NCBI RefSeq assembly: GCF_001305595.1 | Contig: NZ_CP012401.1 | Location: 2,119,001 to 2,183,000 of the forward strand | Direction of reading: 5' to 3' | Length of the DNA: 64,000 nt | Source: Azospirillum thiophilum | GTDB lineage: Bacteria > Pseudomonadota > Alphaproteobacteria > Azospirillales > Azospirillaceae | In this document: piece by piece, positions 17,072 to 25,712 of the stretch | How the letters are laid out: each line of letters starts with the position of its first letter | Numbering within the stretch: the first letter of the stretch is position 1 | Made by a program: the position numbers and the translations under genes | The notes under the pieces: model-generated | Database searches by the model: none | What the model was told of the DNA's origin: nothing | What the model saw: the letters and a program-made list of their open reading frames with translations, nothing else

Positions 17072-18517
17072 ATGAGGCAGGAGGGTGCGGCCGGCGGCCT
17101 GCACGGCTTCCTCGCTGCCGGGCTGCGGCTGGTGCGGGCCACCGCGTTCCGGTTGGCGCTGCTGTATCTGGCGATGTTCGTGCTGTCGGTCGGGATGATC
17201 CTCGGCGTGGTCTACCGCACCACCGCCGGCTTCCTGGAGGGCGAGATCGGCGAGACCATCGCGCTGGAGGTCGCCGGGCTGCAGGACCATTACCGGGGCT
17301 ACGGGCTGTCCGGTCTGGTCGACGTGGTGCGGACGCGCAGTGCGGTTCCCAACAACAACTCCATCTATCTGCTGACCACCGCGGCGGGGGTGATCCTGGC
17401 CGGCAACCTGTCGGGATGGCCGGCGGCGGTGCCGAACGCCAGCGGCTGGACCCATTTCAAGGTCGCCGATTACGGCGGCGTGACCAACCGGCCGTCGACG
17501 GCGCAGGCCGTCACCTTCACCCTGCCGGGCCAGTTCCGCCTGCTGGTCGGCCGCGACATGAGCGAGATCGACCAGTTGCGCACCCGGATGTTCCGCTCGC
17601 TCGGCTGGATCCTGGGCTCCACCGCGCTGCTGGGTCTCGGCGGCGGGCTGCTGATGAGCCGCGGCGCCATGCGGCGGATCGAGGCGATCAACCGGACCAC
17701 CCGCCAGATCATGAGCGGCGATCTCAGCGACCGGGTGCCGCGCTTCGGCGGCGGCGACGAGATGGACCGGCTGGCCAGCAATTTGAACGCCATGCTCGAC
17801 CGCATCGAACGGCTGATGACCGGCATGCGGCAGGTGACCGACAGCGTCGCCCACGACCTGCGCACCCCGTTGAGCCGGCTGCGCTCGCGGATCGAGCTGG
17901 CCTTGCTGCACGAGACCGAGGATGCGGAGGTCTACCGCGCCGTCCTGCAGGACACCATCGTCGAGGCCGACCGGCTGCTCGCCACCTTCACCGCCCTGCT
18001 GTCGATCGCCGAGGCCGAATCGGGGGCCAAGCGGCAGGATTTCGTTCCGGTCGAACTGGCCGAGGTGGTGGAGCTGGCCGCCGACCTCTACGAGCCGGTG
18101 GCCGACGAGCGCGGACAGCGGCTGTCGGTGGAGATCCGCGCCAAGCCGATGGTCCGCGGCAACGGCCAGCTGCTGGCGCAGGCGGTGTCGAACCTGCTGG
18201 ACAATGCGATCAAGTATACGCCGGACGGCGGCACGATCTCGCTGGTGCTGGACGGCCCGGCGCCCGGCCGCGCCGCCTGCATCGACGTCGCCGACAGCGG
18301 GCCCGGCATTCCGCCGGAGATGCGCGACAAGGTCCTGCAGCGCTTCGTCCGCCTGGATACCGCCCGGGCGTCGCCCGGCAACGGGCTGGGGCTGAGCCTG
18401 GTCGACGCGGTGGCAACTTTGCACGGCGCCCGGCTGGAGCTGGGCGAGAGCGCACCGGGGCAGCCGGCGCCCGGACTGAAGGTCAGCCTGGTATTTCCGC
18501 CGGACGGACGGCGGTAG
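17072..18517 (+). CDS. membrane sensor histidine kinase, partner of the OmpR-type regulator
   Basis: The 481 residues comprise a membrane helix (about 27-48), a periplasmic sensor region of about 125 residues, a second helix (about 175-196) and a HAMP domain. The HisKA domain has His261 in SVAHDLRTPL. The HATPase domain follows with NLLDNAIKYTPDGG (N box), DSGPGIPPE (G1) and GNGLGLSL (G2). All catalytic boxes are present, so it should be active. The periplasmic domain matches nothing I recognise; the neighbouring HtrA protease hints at envelope stress as input. Confidence 0.93.
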   Translation: MRQEGAAGGLHGFLAAGLRLVRATAFRLALLYLAMFVLSVGMILGVVYRTTAGFLEGEIGETIALEVAGLQDHYRGYGLSGLVDVVRTRSAVPNNNSIYLLTTAAGVILAGNLSGWPAAVPNASGWTHFKVADYGGVTNRPSTAQAVTFTLPGQFRLLVGRDMSEIDQLRTRMFRSLGWILGSTALLGLGGGLLMSRGAMRRIEAINRTTRQIMSGDLSDRVPRFGGGDEMDRLASNLNAMLDRIERLMTGMRQVTDSVAHDLRTPLSRLRSRIELALLHETEDAEVYRAVLQDTIVEADRLLATFTALLSIAEAESGAKRQDFVPVELAEVVELAADLYEPVADERGQRLSVEIRAKPMVRGNGQLLAQAVSNLLDNAIKYTPDGGTISLVLDGPAPGRAACIDVADSGPGIPPEMRDKVLQRFVRLDTARASPGNGLGLSLVDAVATLHGARLELGESAPGQPAPGLKVSLVFPPDGRR

Positions 18518-18541
18518 GAGGCCGGCGGTAGGCGGATAAAA

Positions 18542-18567
18542 AAGAGCCCGCCGAAGGGCGGGCTCTT
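18542..18567. terminator. GC-rich hairpin terminator after the two-component operon
   Basis: An 11-bp stem (18542-18552 with 18557-18567) encloses the loop GAAG. On the + strand no T-run follows. On the - strand the hairpin is followed by a run of T (the complement of the A-run at 18538-18543). It may terminate in both directions, but its classical form points leftward. Confidence 0.7.
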
Positions 18568-18761
18568 GAAGGTGACATCAGCGAGAATGACTCCTTGGCG
18601 TCCCGTTTGATATGGGGCGGGGCGGACGATCTTCCATACCCATCTTCGGACTACCGCCGACGGCCTAACCGGCCGGCTCCCGGCAACGTCTGGGGTTCCC
18701 GCGCGTTCCTCTCTCCGGGCTGCCCAAGGGGGCGCCGCAGCGGAACGGGGAGCATCGGATC

Positions 18762-19844
18762 ATGGCGATACCCAGCCGGCCGGGGAGCGCGGCGACGCGG
18801 GACGAGCCTCCGGTACGGGACGAGCCGCCGGCACGGGCCGGGCGCGGCGAACTGGCCGTCTTCACCTGGAAGGTGCTGATCGTCGCCGGGGTGGCGGCGC
18901 TGGCGCTGTTCCTGTGGAGGATTTCCGGCACGCTGCTGCTGATCTTCACCGGCATCCTGTTCGCCATCCTGCTGCAGCGGCTGGCCGGCTATGTCGGGCG
19001 GGCGACCGGGCTCGGTCATGGCTGGTCGCTGGCCATCGTGCTGGTGGTGCTGGCGGCGCTGGTCGGCGGCGGAGGCTGGCTGATGGGGACCTCGATGGCG
19101 GCGCAGGTCGACCAGCTCCAGCAGCAGGTCGTCAAGGCGGTGGGCATGCTGCCCGACACATGGCGCCAGCGCATCATGGACCAGGGCAAGGAATGGCCCT
19201 GGATGACCCAGCTGAGTTCCTTCGCCTCCGGCCTGGTCTATGTCATCGGCGACGGGGTGGTGGTGATGTTCGCGGCGCTCTATCTGGCGGCGTCGCCGGG
19301 GGTCTACCAGCGCGGCGTGGTGCTGCTGGTGCCGCCGCGCGGGCAGGAGCGGGCGAACGAGGTGATGGAGGTCGCCGGCGACAGCCTGTGGAAATGGCTG
19401 ATCGGCCAGCTGGTGGCGATGGCGCTGGTCGGAACCATGATCGGGGTCGGGCTGTGGCTGCTCGGCATCCCGTCGGCGCTGGCGCTCGGCATGGTGGCCG
19501 GGCTGCTGGAGTTCATCCCGCTGCTCGGCCCCTTCCTGGCGGCGGTGCCGGCCCTGCTGATCGCCTTCGCCCAGTCGCCGCAGGACGCGCTGTGGGTCGC
19601 CGGCCTCTATCTCCTCATCCAGCAGATCGAAGGCAATCTGGTCACGCCGATCCTGCAGAAGCAGGTGGTCGACCTGCCGCCGGTGGTCACCATCGGGGCG
19701 ATCGCCGCCGGCGGGGTGCTGTTCGGCATCATGGGCATGTTCCTGGCGACGCCGATCGCCGTGGTCGTGCTGGTGCTGGTCAACCTGCTCTACATCGAGG
19801 ACAAGCTGGGGCAGCGCCGGCATTTTCCCGACCCGGACTCGTGA
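18762..19844 (+). CDS. AI-2E/PerM-family membrane transporter
   Basis: The 360-residue integral membrane protein has about eight predicted helices. It shows the family pattern of two early helices, a long extramembrane segment (about 110-160) and the conserved LGIPSALALGMVAGLLEFIPLLGP and QQIEGNLVTPILQKQVVDLPP motifs. Members export AI-2, Na+ or other small molecules; the substrate here cannot be told. The first 30 residues are charged and Pro-rich. It is convergent with the MFS gene, whose stop is only two bases away. Confidence 0.88.
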   Translation: MAIPSRPGSAATRDEPPVRDEPPARAGRGELAVFTWKVLIVAGVAALALFLWRISGTLLLIFTGILFAILLQRLAGYVGRATGLGHGWSLAIVLVVLAALVGGGGWLMGTSMAAQVDQLQQQVVKAVGMLPDTWRQRIMDQGKEWPWMTQLSSFASGLVYVIGDGVVVMFAALYLAASPGVYQRGVVLLVPPRGQERANEVMEVAGDSLWKWLIGQLVAMALVGTMIGVGLWLLGIPSALALGMVAGLLEFIPLLGPFLAAVPALLIAFAQSPQDALWVAGLYLLIQQIEGNLVTPILQKQVVDLPPVVTIGAIAAGGVLFGIMGMFLATPIAVVVLVLVNLLYIEDKLGQRRHFPDPDS

Positions 19845-19845
19845 G

Positions 19846-21414
19846 TCACGCCTCCGCCGGCTGGGGGCGGGCGGAGCGCAGCGGCAGTTCCTTCAGGAAC
19901 AGGGTCATGGCGAAGGAGATCACCGCCAGACCCGCCGCCAGCAGGAACAGAACCGAGAATCCGTGCTCCAGCGTCGCCACCACCCCGCCGCGGACGGCGG
20001 GAGCCAAGCCGCCCAGCGCCGCCGCGCCATGCTCCAGCACGGCGCGGCCGGACAGGCCTGCATCCTCCAGCCGGGCGGAGACGACCGCGTTGAAGACGGC
20101 GCCGAACACCGCCACCCCGACCGACCCGCCGAGCGAGCGGAAGAAGCCGACCGAAGCGGTTGCGGCGCCGAGGTCGCGCTGGGCGACCGCGTTCTGGACG
20201 GCGACCGTCATCACCGGCATCACCAGCCCGAGCCCCATGCCGAGCGGCACCAGGATCAGCGTCGACCACAGCCCGTCGGCGGCAAGCGAAGGCAGGAGGC
20301 CGAGCAGCGCGTACATCACGCCGGACAGCGCCAGCCCGGCCAGCGGAAACGCCTTGTAGCGCCCGGTGCGCGCGATCAGCCGGCCGCCGCCGACCGAGCC
20401 GACGGTCATGCCCAGCACCAGCGGCAGCAGCAGCAGGCCCGACAGGGTGGCGCTGCTGCCCTGCACCAGCTGGAGATGCATCGGCAGATAGACGATGCCG
20501 GCGAACAGCACCATCGCCGACACCGCGACCACCGGCAGCGCCACCGCGACGACCGGCAGGCTGAACAGGTGCAGCGGCAGGATCGGCTCGGCGGTCCGGC
20601 GCTCGTGCCACAGGAAGGCCGCCAGCATGGCGAGGCCGGCGGCTAGCAGGGCCAGCGCCGCCGGGCTGGTCCAGCCCATGGCGTCGCCGCGGGTGACGAA
20701 CACCAGCAGCCCGGTCACCGCCCCGGTCAGCAGCGCCGCGCCGATCACGTCGATCCGCGGCTTGGCCCGGCCGGCGGGCAGGCGCGACAGGCTGCTGCGG
20801 GTCATGGCGAAGGCGGCCAGCCCGAGCGGCAGGTTGATCAGGAAGATCCACTGCCAGCCGATGGTCTCGGTGAAGATGCCGCCGAGCAGCGGCCCGGCGA
20901 CGCTGGCCAGCGCGAAGACGCCGCCGATCATGCCCTGGTAGCGCCCGCGTTCGCGCGGGGCCACCACGTCGCCGATGATGGTGAAGGCCAGCGACATCAG
21001 CCCGCCGCCGCCCAAGCCCTGCAGGCCGCGGAACAGGATCAGCTGGGTCATGCTCTGCGCCATCGCGCACAGCAGCGAGCCTGCCAGGAACAGCAGGATC
21101 GCGGTCTGCAGCACCCGCTTGCGGCCATAGAGGTCCGACAGCTTGCCGTAGATCGGCGTGGTGGTGGTCGAGGTCAGCAGATAGGCGGTGACCACCCAGG
21201 GCAGCATCTCCAGCCCGCCGAACCGGCTCGCCATCGTCGGCAGCGCCGTGGCGACGATGGTCTGGTCCATCGCCGCCATCAGCATCGCCAGCGCCACGCC
21301 GCTGAACACGCGCAGGATCTCCTTGTGGGTGAAGACCGGCGGGGCGTCGTCGGGCGATACCGTATCGGGCTTTGCGGCGTCGGGCCGGGGGGAGCGGGCG
21401 GCGGTCTCGGTCAT
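19846..21414 (-). CDS. MFS multidrug exporter, DHA2 (14-helix) family
   Basis: The 522 residues contain 13-14 predicted helices. The motif A loop is GKLSDLYGRKR, and an early helix carries AAMDQTIVATALPTM, the hallmark of the DHA2 family (EmrB, MDR exporters). The GPLLGG segment of helix 5 is the exporter motif C region. It should export drugs or metabolites by proton antiport. Start 21414 removes an unlikely 56-residue leader. No adaptor or TetR gene is adjacent, and its promoter must lie in the dyad-rich 581-bp gap upstream. Confidence 0.92.
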   Translation of the reverse strand: MTETAARSPRPDAAKPDTVSPDDAPPVFTHKEILRVFSGVALAMLMAAMDQTIVATALPTMASRFGGLEMLPWVVTAYLLTSTTTTPIYGKLSDLYGRKRVLQTAILLFLAGSLLCAMAQSMTQLILFRGLQGLGGGGLMSLAFTIIGDVVAPRERGRYQGMIGGVFALASVAGPLLGGIFTETIGWQWIFLINLPLGLAAFAMTRSSLSRLPAGRAKPRIDVIGAALLTGAVTGLLVFVTRGDAMGWTSPAALALLAAGLAMLAAFLWHERRTAEPILPLHLFSLPVVAVALPVVAVSAMVLFAGIVYLPMHLQLVQGSSATLSGLLLLPLVLGMTVGSVGGGRLIARTGRYKAFPLAGLALSGVMYALLGLLPSLAADGLWSTLILVPLGMGLGLVMPVMTVAVQNAVAQRDLGAATASVGFFRSLGGSVGVAVFGAVFNAVVSARLEDAGLSGRAVLEHGAAALGGLAPAVRGGVVATLEHGFSVLFLLAAGLAVISFAMTLFLKELPLRSARPQPAEA

Positions 21415-21995
21415 GGTCGGGCGTCTCGGCCGTAGAGATCTTTGAACGGGTATCCGGAAGCGGCCCCACCATAGACCCGGAACCGCCGGGCGCAAGCCCG
21501 ATGCGCCATGGCGGGACGGCGGCAGGGTGACGATGGAACGCGGGTTGGAACAGGGGTGGAGGCGCGGCGTTGCGTGTTCCATGCCGGGGTTGGGTGATGA
21601 TTCTGGGAAACCTGTTTTCTTTCAGTGGGTTGATCGTCGGGATCGGGGCCGGGGGCTGTCCGGGCGGCGATGGCGGATGGAACGTTTGAAACCGTATGAA
21701 ACAGGAATCCAGACCTGTTCCATTGTTTCATGCCGCCGATCCGGCAGGCGGGCATCGGCGCGGCGCAGGATTCCGCCGGTGGAAGAAACGGACGGGATCG
21801 ATTGATTGCAGTAGAATGGCGGGCTCGGGACACGCGCGGATCTCCGTTGCCGGGAATAAGGAATTATTCCTATCATGGCGCCGGTGGCGGGTAAATGCAG
21901 GCGGGGAAATCCGCATCCCCGCAGAGTCCCCCTCACCCTAACCCTCTCACCGGGGGGGAGAGGGGATCTTCACCGGTTCGGGAGACAGATGACGG
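21415..21995. other. 581-bp intergenic region with several dyads
   Basis: No credible gene is visible; the short frames are shadows without coding bias. Structures seen are an imperfect inverted repeat at 21696-21731 (ATGAAACA-GGAA / TTCC-AT-TGTTTCAT), a compact dyad at 21853-21870 (GGAATAA-GGAA-TTATTCC), and the GC-rich hairpin at 21942-21964 just after sppA. The first two lie upstream of the MFS exporter gene and could be operators. Confidence 0.6.
21942..21964 (-). terminator. GC-rich hairpin downstream of sppA
   Basis: Arms CCCTCTC (21942-21948) and GAGAGGG (21958-21964) lie about 32 bases past the sppA stop codon. No T-run follows. The surrounding CCCTCACCCTAACCCTCTC wording resembles a GC-rich interspersed element seen in many proteobacterial intergenic regions, so it may be a repeat unit acting as a terminator. 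Confidence 0.45.
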
Positions 21996-23747
21996 TCAGC
22001 GGTCGAGCGACATCGCCGGCATGCGGGCCTGGACGCCCTCGCCCTGCACGGCGGCCATCAGGGGACGGAGCTGGGCCAGCAGCGGCCGCAGTTCAGCCAC
22101 CGCCGCCAGCGCGCCGACCAGCTCGCCCTTGCCGGCCATCAGGTCGAACAGCTGGTCGGTCACCGATTTCGGCGGCGGGTAGGGGGCCAGCGTCACCTCG
22201 GCATCCGCGGCCAGCCCGGCGGCGGTGCGGGCCAGCGCCAATGCCTGGTCCTGTCCGCCGAGATCGTCGACCAGCCCGAGGTCGCGCGCCTGGGCGCCGG
22301 TCCACACCCGGCCCTTGGCGATGCCGCGGGCCTGCTCGGGCGTCATCCGCCGCGCGTCGGCCACCCGTTGCAGGAAGGTGGCATAGGTGTCGTCGATGAT
22401 CGCGTTCAGCCGCTCCGCCCCGCTGTCGTCGAACGGGTGCAGCGGCGACCACAGGCCGGCGTTGCGGGCGCTCTGCACCCGCTCCCAGTGGATGCCCAGC
22501 TTCTCCGACAGGCCGTTGACCCCGAACTTGCCGGCGACGACGCCGATGGAGCCGGTGACGGTGGCGGGGGAGGCGACGATGCGGTCGGCCGCCAGCGCGA
22601 TCCAGTAGCCGCCCGAGGCCGTCGCGTCGCCCATGCTGGCGATCACCGGCTTGCCCTTCTCGCGCGCCTTGACCAGCGCCCGCCGGATCGCTTCCGACGC
22701 CGAGACCGAGCCGCCGCCGCTGTCGATGCGGAACAGGATGGCGCGCACATCGGGATCGTCGGCGGCCTCCTCGATCGCCTCGACGATGGTCTCCGACCCG
22801 GCGGCGACCTCGCCCAGCGCCGGCGTCTCGCTCTTGCCGCCGGTGATGGTGCCGACCGCATGGATCAGCGCGATGGTCGGACCCTTGTCGTTGGGGCCGC
22901 CGGCCACCGACAGATAGTCGGCCGGCTCCACCGTCTCCGCCCCGGCACCCGCCCGCTTGAGCGCGGCGTCGCGCGCCTCGTCGGCATAGCCGAGATGGTC
23001 GACCAGCTTCTGGTCCAGCGCCTCGCGGCTCAGCAGCGGCGCCTTGTCCATCGCCGCCCGCACCGCTGCAGGGGCCAGACGCCGGCTCTTGGCGACGCCG
23101 TCGACCAGCTGGCCGGTCAGGTCGGCCACCAGCGCCTCGGTCATCTCCCGGTTGGCCGGGGTCATGCCGGACCTCATGAAGGTCTCGGCGAAGCTCTTGT
23201 ATTCCTCGCGCTGCATGAACTGCGGCTGCACGCCGAGCATGTCGAACGCCTCGCGGGCGAAGGGCAGTTCGGCCGACAGGCCGGTCAGGCCCAGCGTGCC
23301 CAGCGGCTGGAGCCAGACATCGTCGAAGGCGCTGGCCAGCAGGTAGGAGCGGTTGCCCGGCCCGGCCCCGCCATACTCCTCGGCGAAGGCGACGGCGAAG
23401 CGGCCCGACGCGCGGAACCGCTCGATGGCGGTGCGCAGCTCCTGCGTCTGGGCGAAGCCGATGGAATCGTCGCCGAAGCGGGCCAGCACGCCCTTGACAC
23501 GCGGGTCGCGCCGGCCGCGGTCGAGCGCGTCCAGCGCCTCGCGCAGGGTGGCCTGATGCTCGAACAGGCCGCCCAGCTTGCCGCCCTCGCTTTCGGACAG
23601 CGGCTTGGAGAGGTCGAGATCCAGCACCACCGCATCGGGCAGGGCCGGCTCGTGGCGGACGGCCAGCACCACCACCGTCACCGCGCCGGCCACCATCAGG
23701 AATCCGATGGTGGCGAACAGGCGGACGAAGAAGCGGACAATCCTCAT
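21996..23747 (-). CDS. sppA: signal peptide peptidase SppA, long (67K) form
   Basis: This is a 583-residue inner-membrane serine protease that degrades signal peptides after export. A membrane anchor (about 8-30) is followed by tandem S49 domains. The catalytic Lys is Lys184 in EEYKSF of the first domain, and the Ser nucleophile is Ser378 in TASGGYW of the second. Their spacing matches the E. coli long form. The conserved IDSGGGSV and TGSIGV segments are present. It may form an operon with the AhpD-like gene upstream (73-bp gap). Confidence 0.93.
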   Translation of the reverse strand: MRIVRFFVRLFATIGFLMVAGAVTVVVLAVRHEPALPDAVVLDLDLSKPLSESEGGKLGGLFEHQATLREALDALDRGRRDPRVKGVLARFGDDSIGFAQTQELRTAIERFRASGRFAVAFAEEYGGAGPGNRSYLLASAFDDVWLQPLGTLGLTGLSAELPFAREAFDMLGVQPQFMQREEYKSFAETFMRSGMTPANREMTEALVADLTGQLVDGVAKSRRLAPAAVRAAMDKAPLLSREALDQKLVDHLGYADEARDAALKRAGAGAETVEPADYLSVAGGPNDKGPTIALIHAVGTITGGKSETPALGEVAAGSETIVEAIEEAADDPDVRAILFRIDSGGGSVSASEAIRRALVKAREKGKPVIASMGDATASGGYWIALAADRIVASPATVTGSIGVVAGKFGVNGLSEKLGIHWERVQSARNAGLWSPLHPFDDSGAERLNAIIDDTYATFLQRVADARRMTPEQARGIAKGRVWTGAQARDLGLVDDLGGQDQALALARTAAGLAADAEVTLAPYPPPKSVTDQLFDLMAGKGELVGALAAVAELRPLLAQLRPLMAAVQGEGVQARMPAMSLDR

Positions 23748-23820
23748 GATTCCAACCCTGTGTGGCTCGGCCCGATGTGACCCGGCCCAACATGCGTCGG
23801 GGGTGCCGGATGCGCCCGCG

Positions 23821-24393
23821 TCAGCGGTCCTGCTTGTGGTACTCGCGGTTGGGCATCATGTCCACCGCGGTCGCGACACGGTTGGACATGTTGTAGAAGC
23901 CGGCGGTGTCGGCGATGTCGAAGATGTCCTCGGCGCTGAAGCCGGCGGTGCGCAGTGCCTCGCGGTCGGGCTCGCCGATCGACATCGGCTCCTTCGTCAG
24001 CTTCCAGGCGAAATCGAGCATGGCGCGCTGGCGGGGATCGAGCGGGGCGACGCGGTAATTGGCGACCAGCATCTCGCCCAGTTCCGGATCGCCGGACAGC
24101 TTGCGCACCGCCTGCCCATGGGCGACGAGGCAGTAGTAGCAATGGTTGGCCGACGAGACGACCACGGCGATCATCTCGCGCTCCAGCTTGCTGAGGCCGC
24201 TCTCGCCCAGCATCAACTCGTTGTAGAACAGGGCGAAGTTGCGCAGCTTCCGCGGCCGCAAGGCATAGGCCTGGAGCACGTTGGGCACGAAACCCAGCTT
24301 TTCGACGCATTTGTCGAACAGGGCCTGCATGTCGGCGTCGAGATCCGGCTTTTCGGGCAGCGGCAGGGCCATGACGTGATCGGGTTGCGGCAT
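23821..24393 (-). CDS. AhpD-like peroxidase-related protein (carboxymuconolactone decarboxylase fold)
   Basis: The 190-residue protein carries the AhpD-type redox site C85-x2-C88 in NHCYYCLVAHG, with the preceding Glu and following His that relay protons in this family. The all-helical pattern and length fit the uncharacterised peroxidase-related branch. It probably reduces peroxides or maintains redox partners. Start 24393 is backed by AGAGGAA upstream. It is divergent from the receiver-Hpt gene, with 214 bases between. Confidence 0.88.
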   Translation of the reverse strand: MPQPDHVMALPLPEKPDLDADMQALFDKCVEKLGFVPNVLQAYALRPRKLRNFALFYNELMLGESGLSKLEREMIAVVVSSANHCYYCLVAHGQAVRKLSGDPELGEMLVANYRVAPLDPRQRAMLDFAWKLTKEPMSIGEPDREALRTAGFSAEDIFDIADTAGFYNMSNRVATAVDMMPNREYHKQDR

Positions 24394-24607
24394 CGGGCGG
24401 TTCCTCTCTTTGTTCGTTCGTTTGCTTTTACGGGATGCAGAAGGTAACCGGGCCCGGGGCGGCCTGTCTCGCCAATCCGAACTGCGGCGTTCCTTCCAAC
24501 CGGCATAAGGCTCCCGCCCCGGCTTGTCCCTCGCCAAGCGGGTGCCGCTGTGTCAGAAAGAGAGATGAATGCGGGGATATGCCCCCGGTTCGCGACGCGG
24601 GGGGGCG

Positions 24608-25681
24608 ATGACCCAGCCGAAGCTCGAGCTTCTGTCGGTCCTGGTGGTGGAGGACAGCGGCTTCATCCGCAAGGTCCTGACCGCGACGTTGCGTGCCATC
24701 GGCATCGGCCGGGTCGAGGGGGTGGCGAGCGGCGCCGCCGCGATCCGCTGGCTGGAGGAGCGGCGCGCGGCCTTGCCGCCGGGAACCGCGCCGGTCGACC
24801 TGATCCTGTCCGATCTGGTGATGCCCGAGGTGAACGGGCTGATGCTGCTGCGCTGGATCCGCTACAGCCCGAGGAGCCCGGACAAGTTCCTGCCGGTGCT
24901 GATGCTGTCGGGAGCCGCCGACCGCCAGTATGTCGAGCAGGCGCGCGACCTGGGGGCGACCGATTTCATCGCCAAGCCCTTCTCCGCCCAGACCATCGCC
25001 AGCCGGCTGCTGTTCGCCATTGCCCGGCCGCGCCGCTTCGTGCTGGCCAAGGGTTATTTCGGCCCCGACCGCCGCCGCGCCGACAAGCCGGTCGCCATGG
25101 ATTGCCGGATGACGGCGCCGTCGGAGATCCTGGTGGTCCACAGCGCGTCGAAGGCGCGCGGCATCGACCGTTTCCCGGTCATCCATTTCGAGCTGCCCAA
25201 CCGGCTGGGCGCCAAGGCCGGCCTCGCCCCGCGCGACCCGGTGCCGACCCTGCCGCCCGAGGTGCTGGCCGCGGCGGAGGAGGAGATCCAGAACCGTGCC
25301 GGCGACTATGCGGTGTGGATCGGCGCCGAGGTGGAGGAGATGGGCCGCCGCGTCGACCGCCTGCCGCGCGAACCCGAGGCGGTGCCCGGCCTGCTGGCCC
25401 AGGTCAACCGCGCCGCCCACGAGATGCGCGGGCAGGGCGGCATCTTCGGCTATCCGCTGATCACCATGATCGCCAAGTCGCTGTACGAGGCGACCCGCTG
25501 CGGGCCGGCTGCGGTGAGCGCCGGCGAGCATCTGCTGTTCAAGGCCCATGTCGATGCGATCAGGGCGGTGATGACCGGCAGGGTCAGCGGCGACGGCGGC
25601 GCCACCGGACAGCAGCTGCTGGCGTCGCTGGAGGTGGCGAAGCGCAAGCATGCCAAGGCGGCGGAGGCGGGGCGGGGGTGA
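24608..25681 (+). CDS. response regulator with receiver and Hpt-like domains
   Basis: The 357 residues begin with a receiver (about 8-135; Asp69 in LILSDLVMP; Lys in FIAKPFS). A middle region of about 100 residues has no known domain. A helical segment near the C-terminus reads NRAAHEMRGQGGIFGYP, with His271 in the place of the phosphotransfer His of Hpt domains (pattern H-x-x-R/K-G). No kinase or output domain is present, so it looks like a phosphorelay intermediate. It faces the NIT chemoreceptor gene, with stops 31 bases apart. The Hpt call rests on the local motif and predicted helices. Confidence 0.8.
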   Translation: MTQPKLELLSVLVVEDSGFIRKVLTATLRAIGIGRVEGVASGAAAIRWLEERRAALPPGTAPVDLILSDLVMPEVNGLMLLRWIRYSPRSPDKFLPVLMLSGAADRQYVEQARDLGATDFIAKPFSAQTIASRLLFAIARPRRFVLAKGYFGPDRRRADKPVAMDCRMTAPSEILVVHSASKARGIDRFPVIHFELPNRLGAKAGLAPRDPVPTLPPEVLAAAEEEIQNRAGDYAVWIGAEVEEMGRRVDRLPREPEAVPGLLAQVNRAAHEMRGQGGIFGYPLITMIAKSLYEATRCGPAAVSAGEHLLFKAHVDAIRAVMTGRVSGDGGATGQQLLASLEVAKRKHAKAAEAGRG

Positions 25682-25712
25682 GGCCGGTCCGCTTCCGGCC
25701 CGCCGCCTGATC

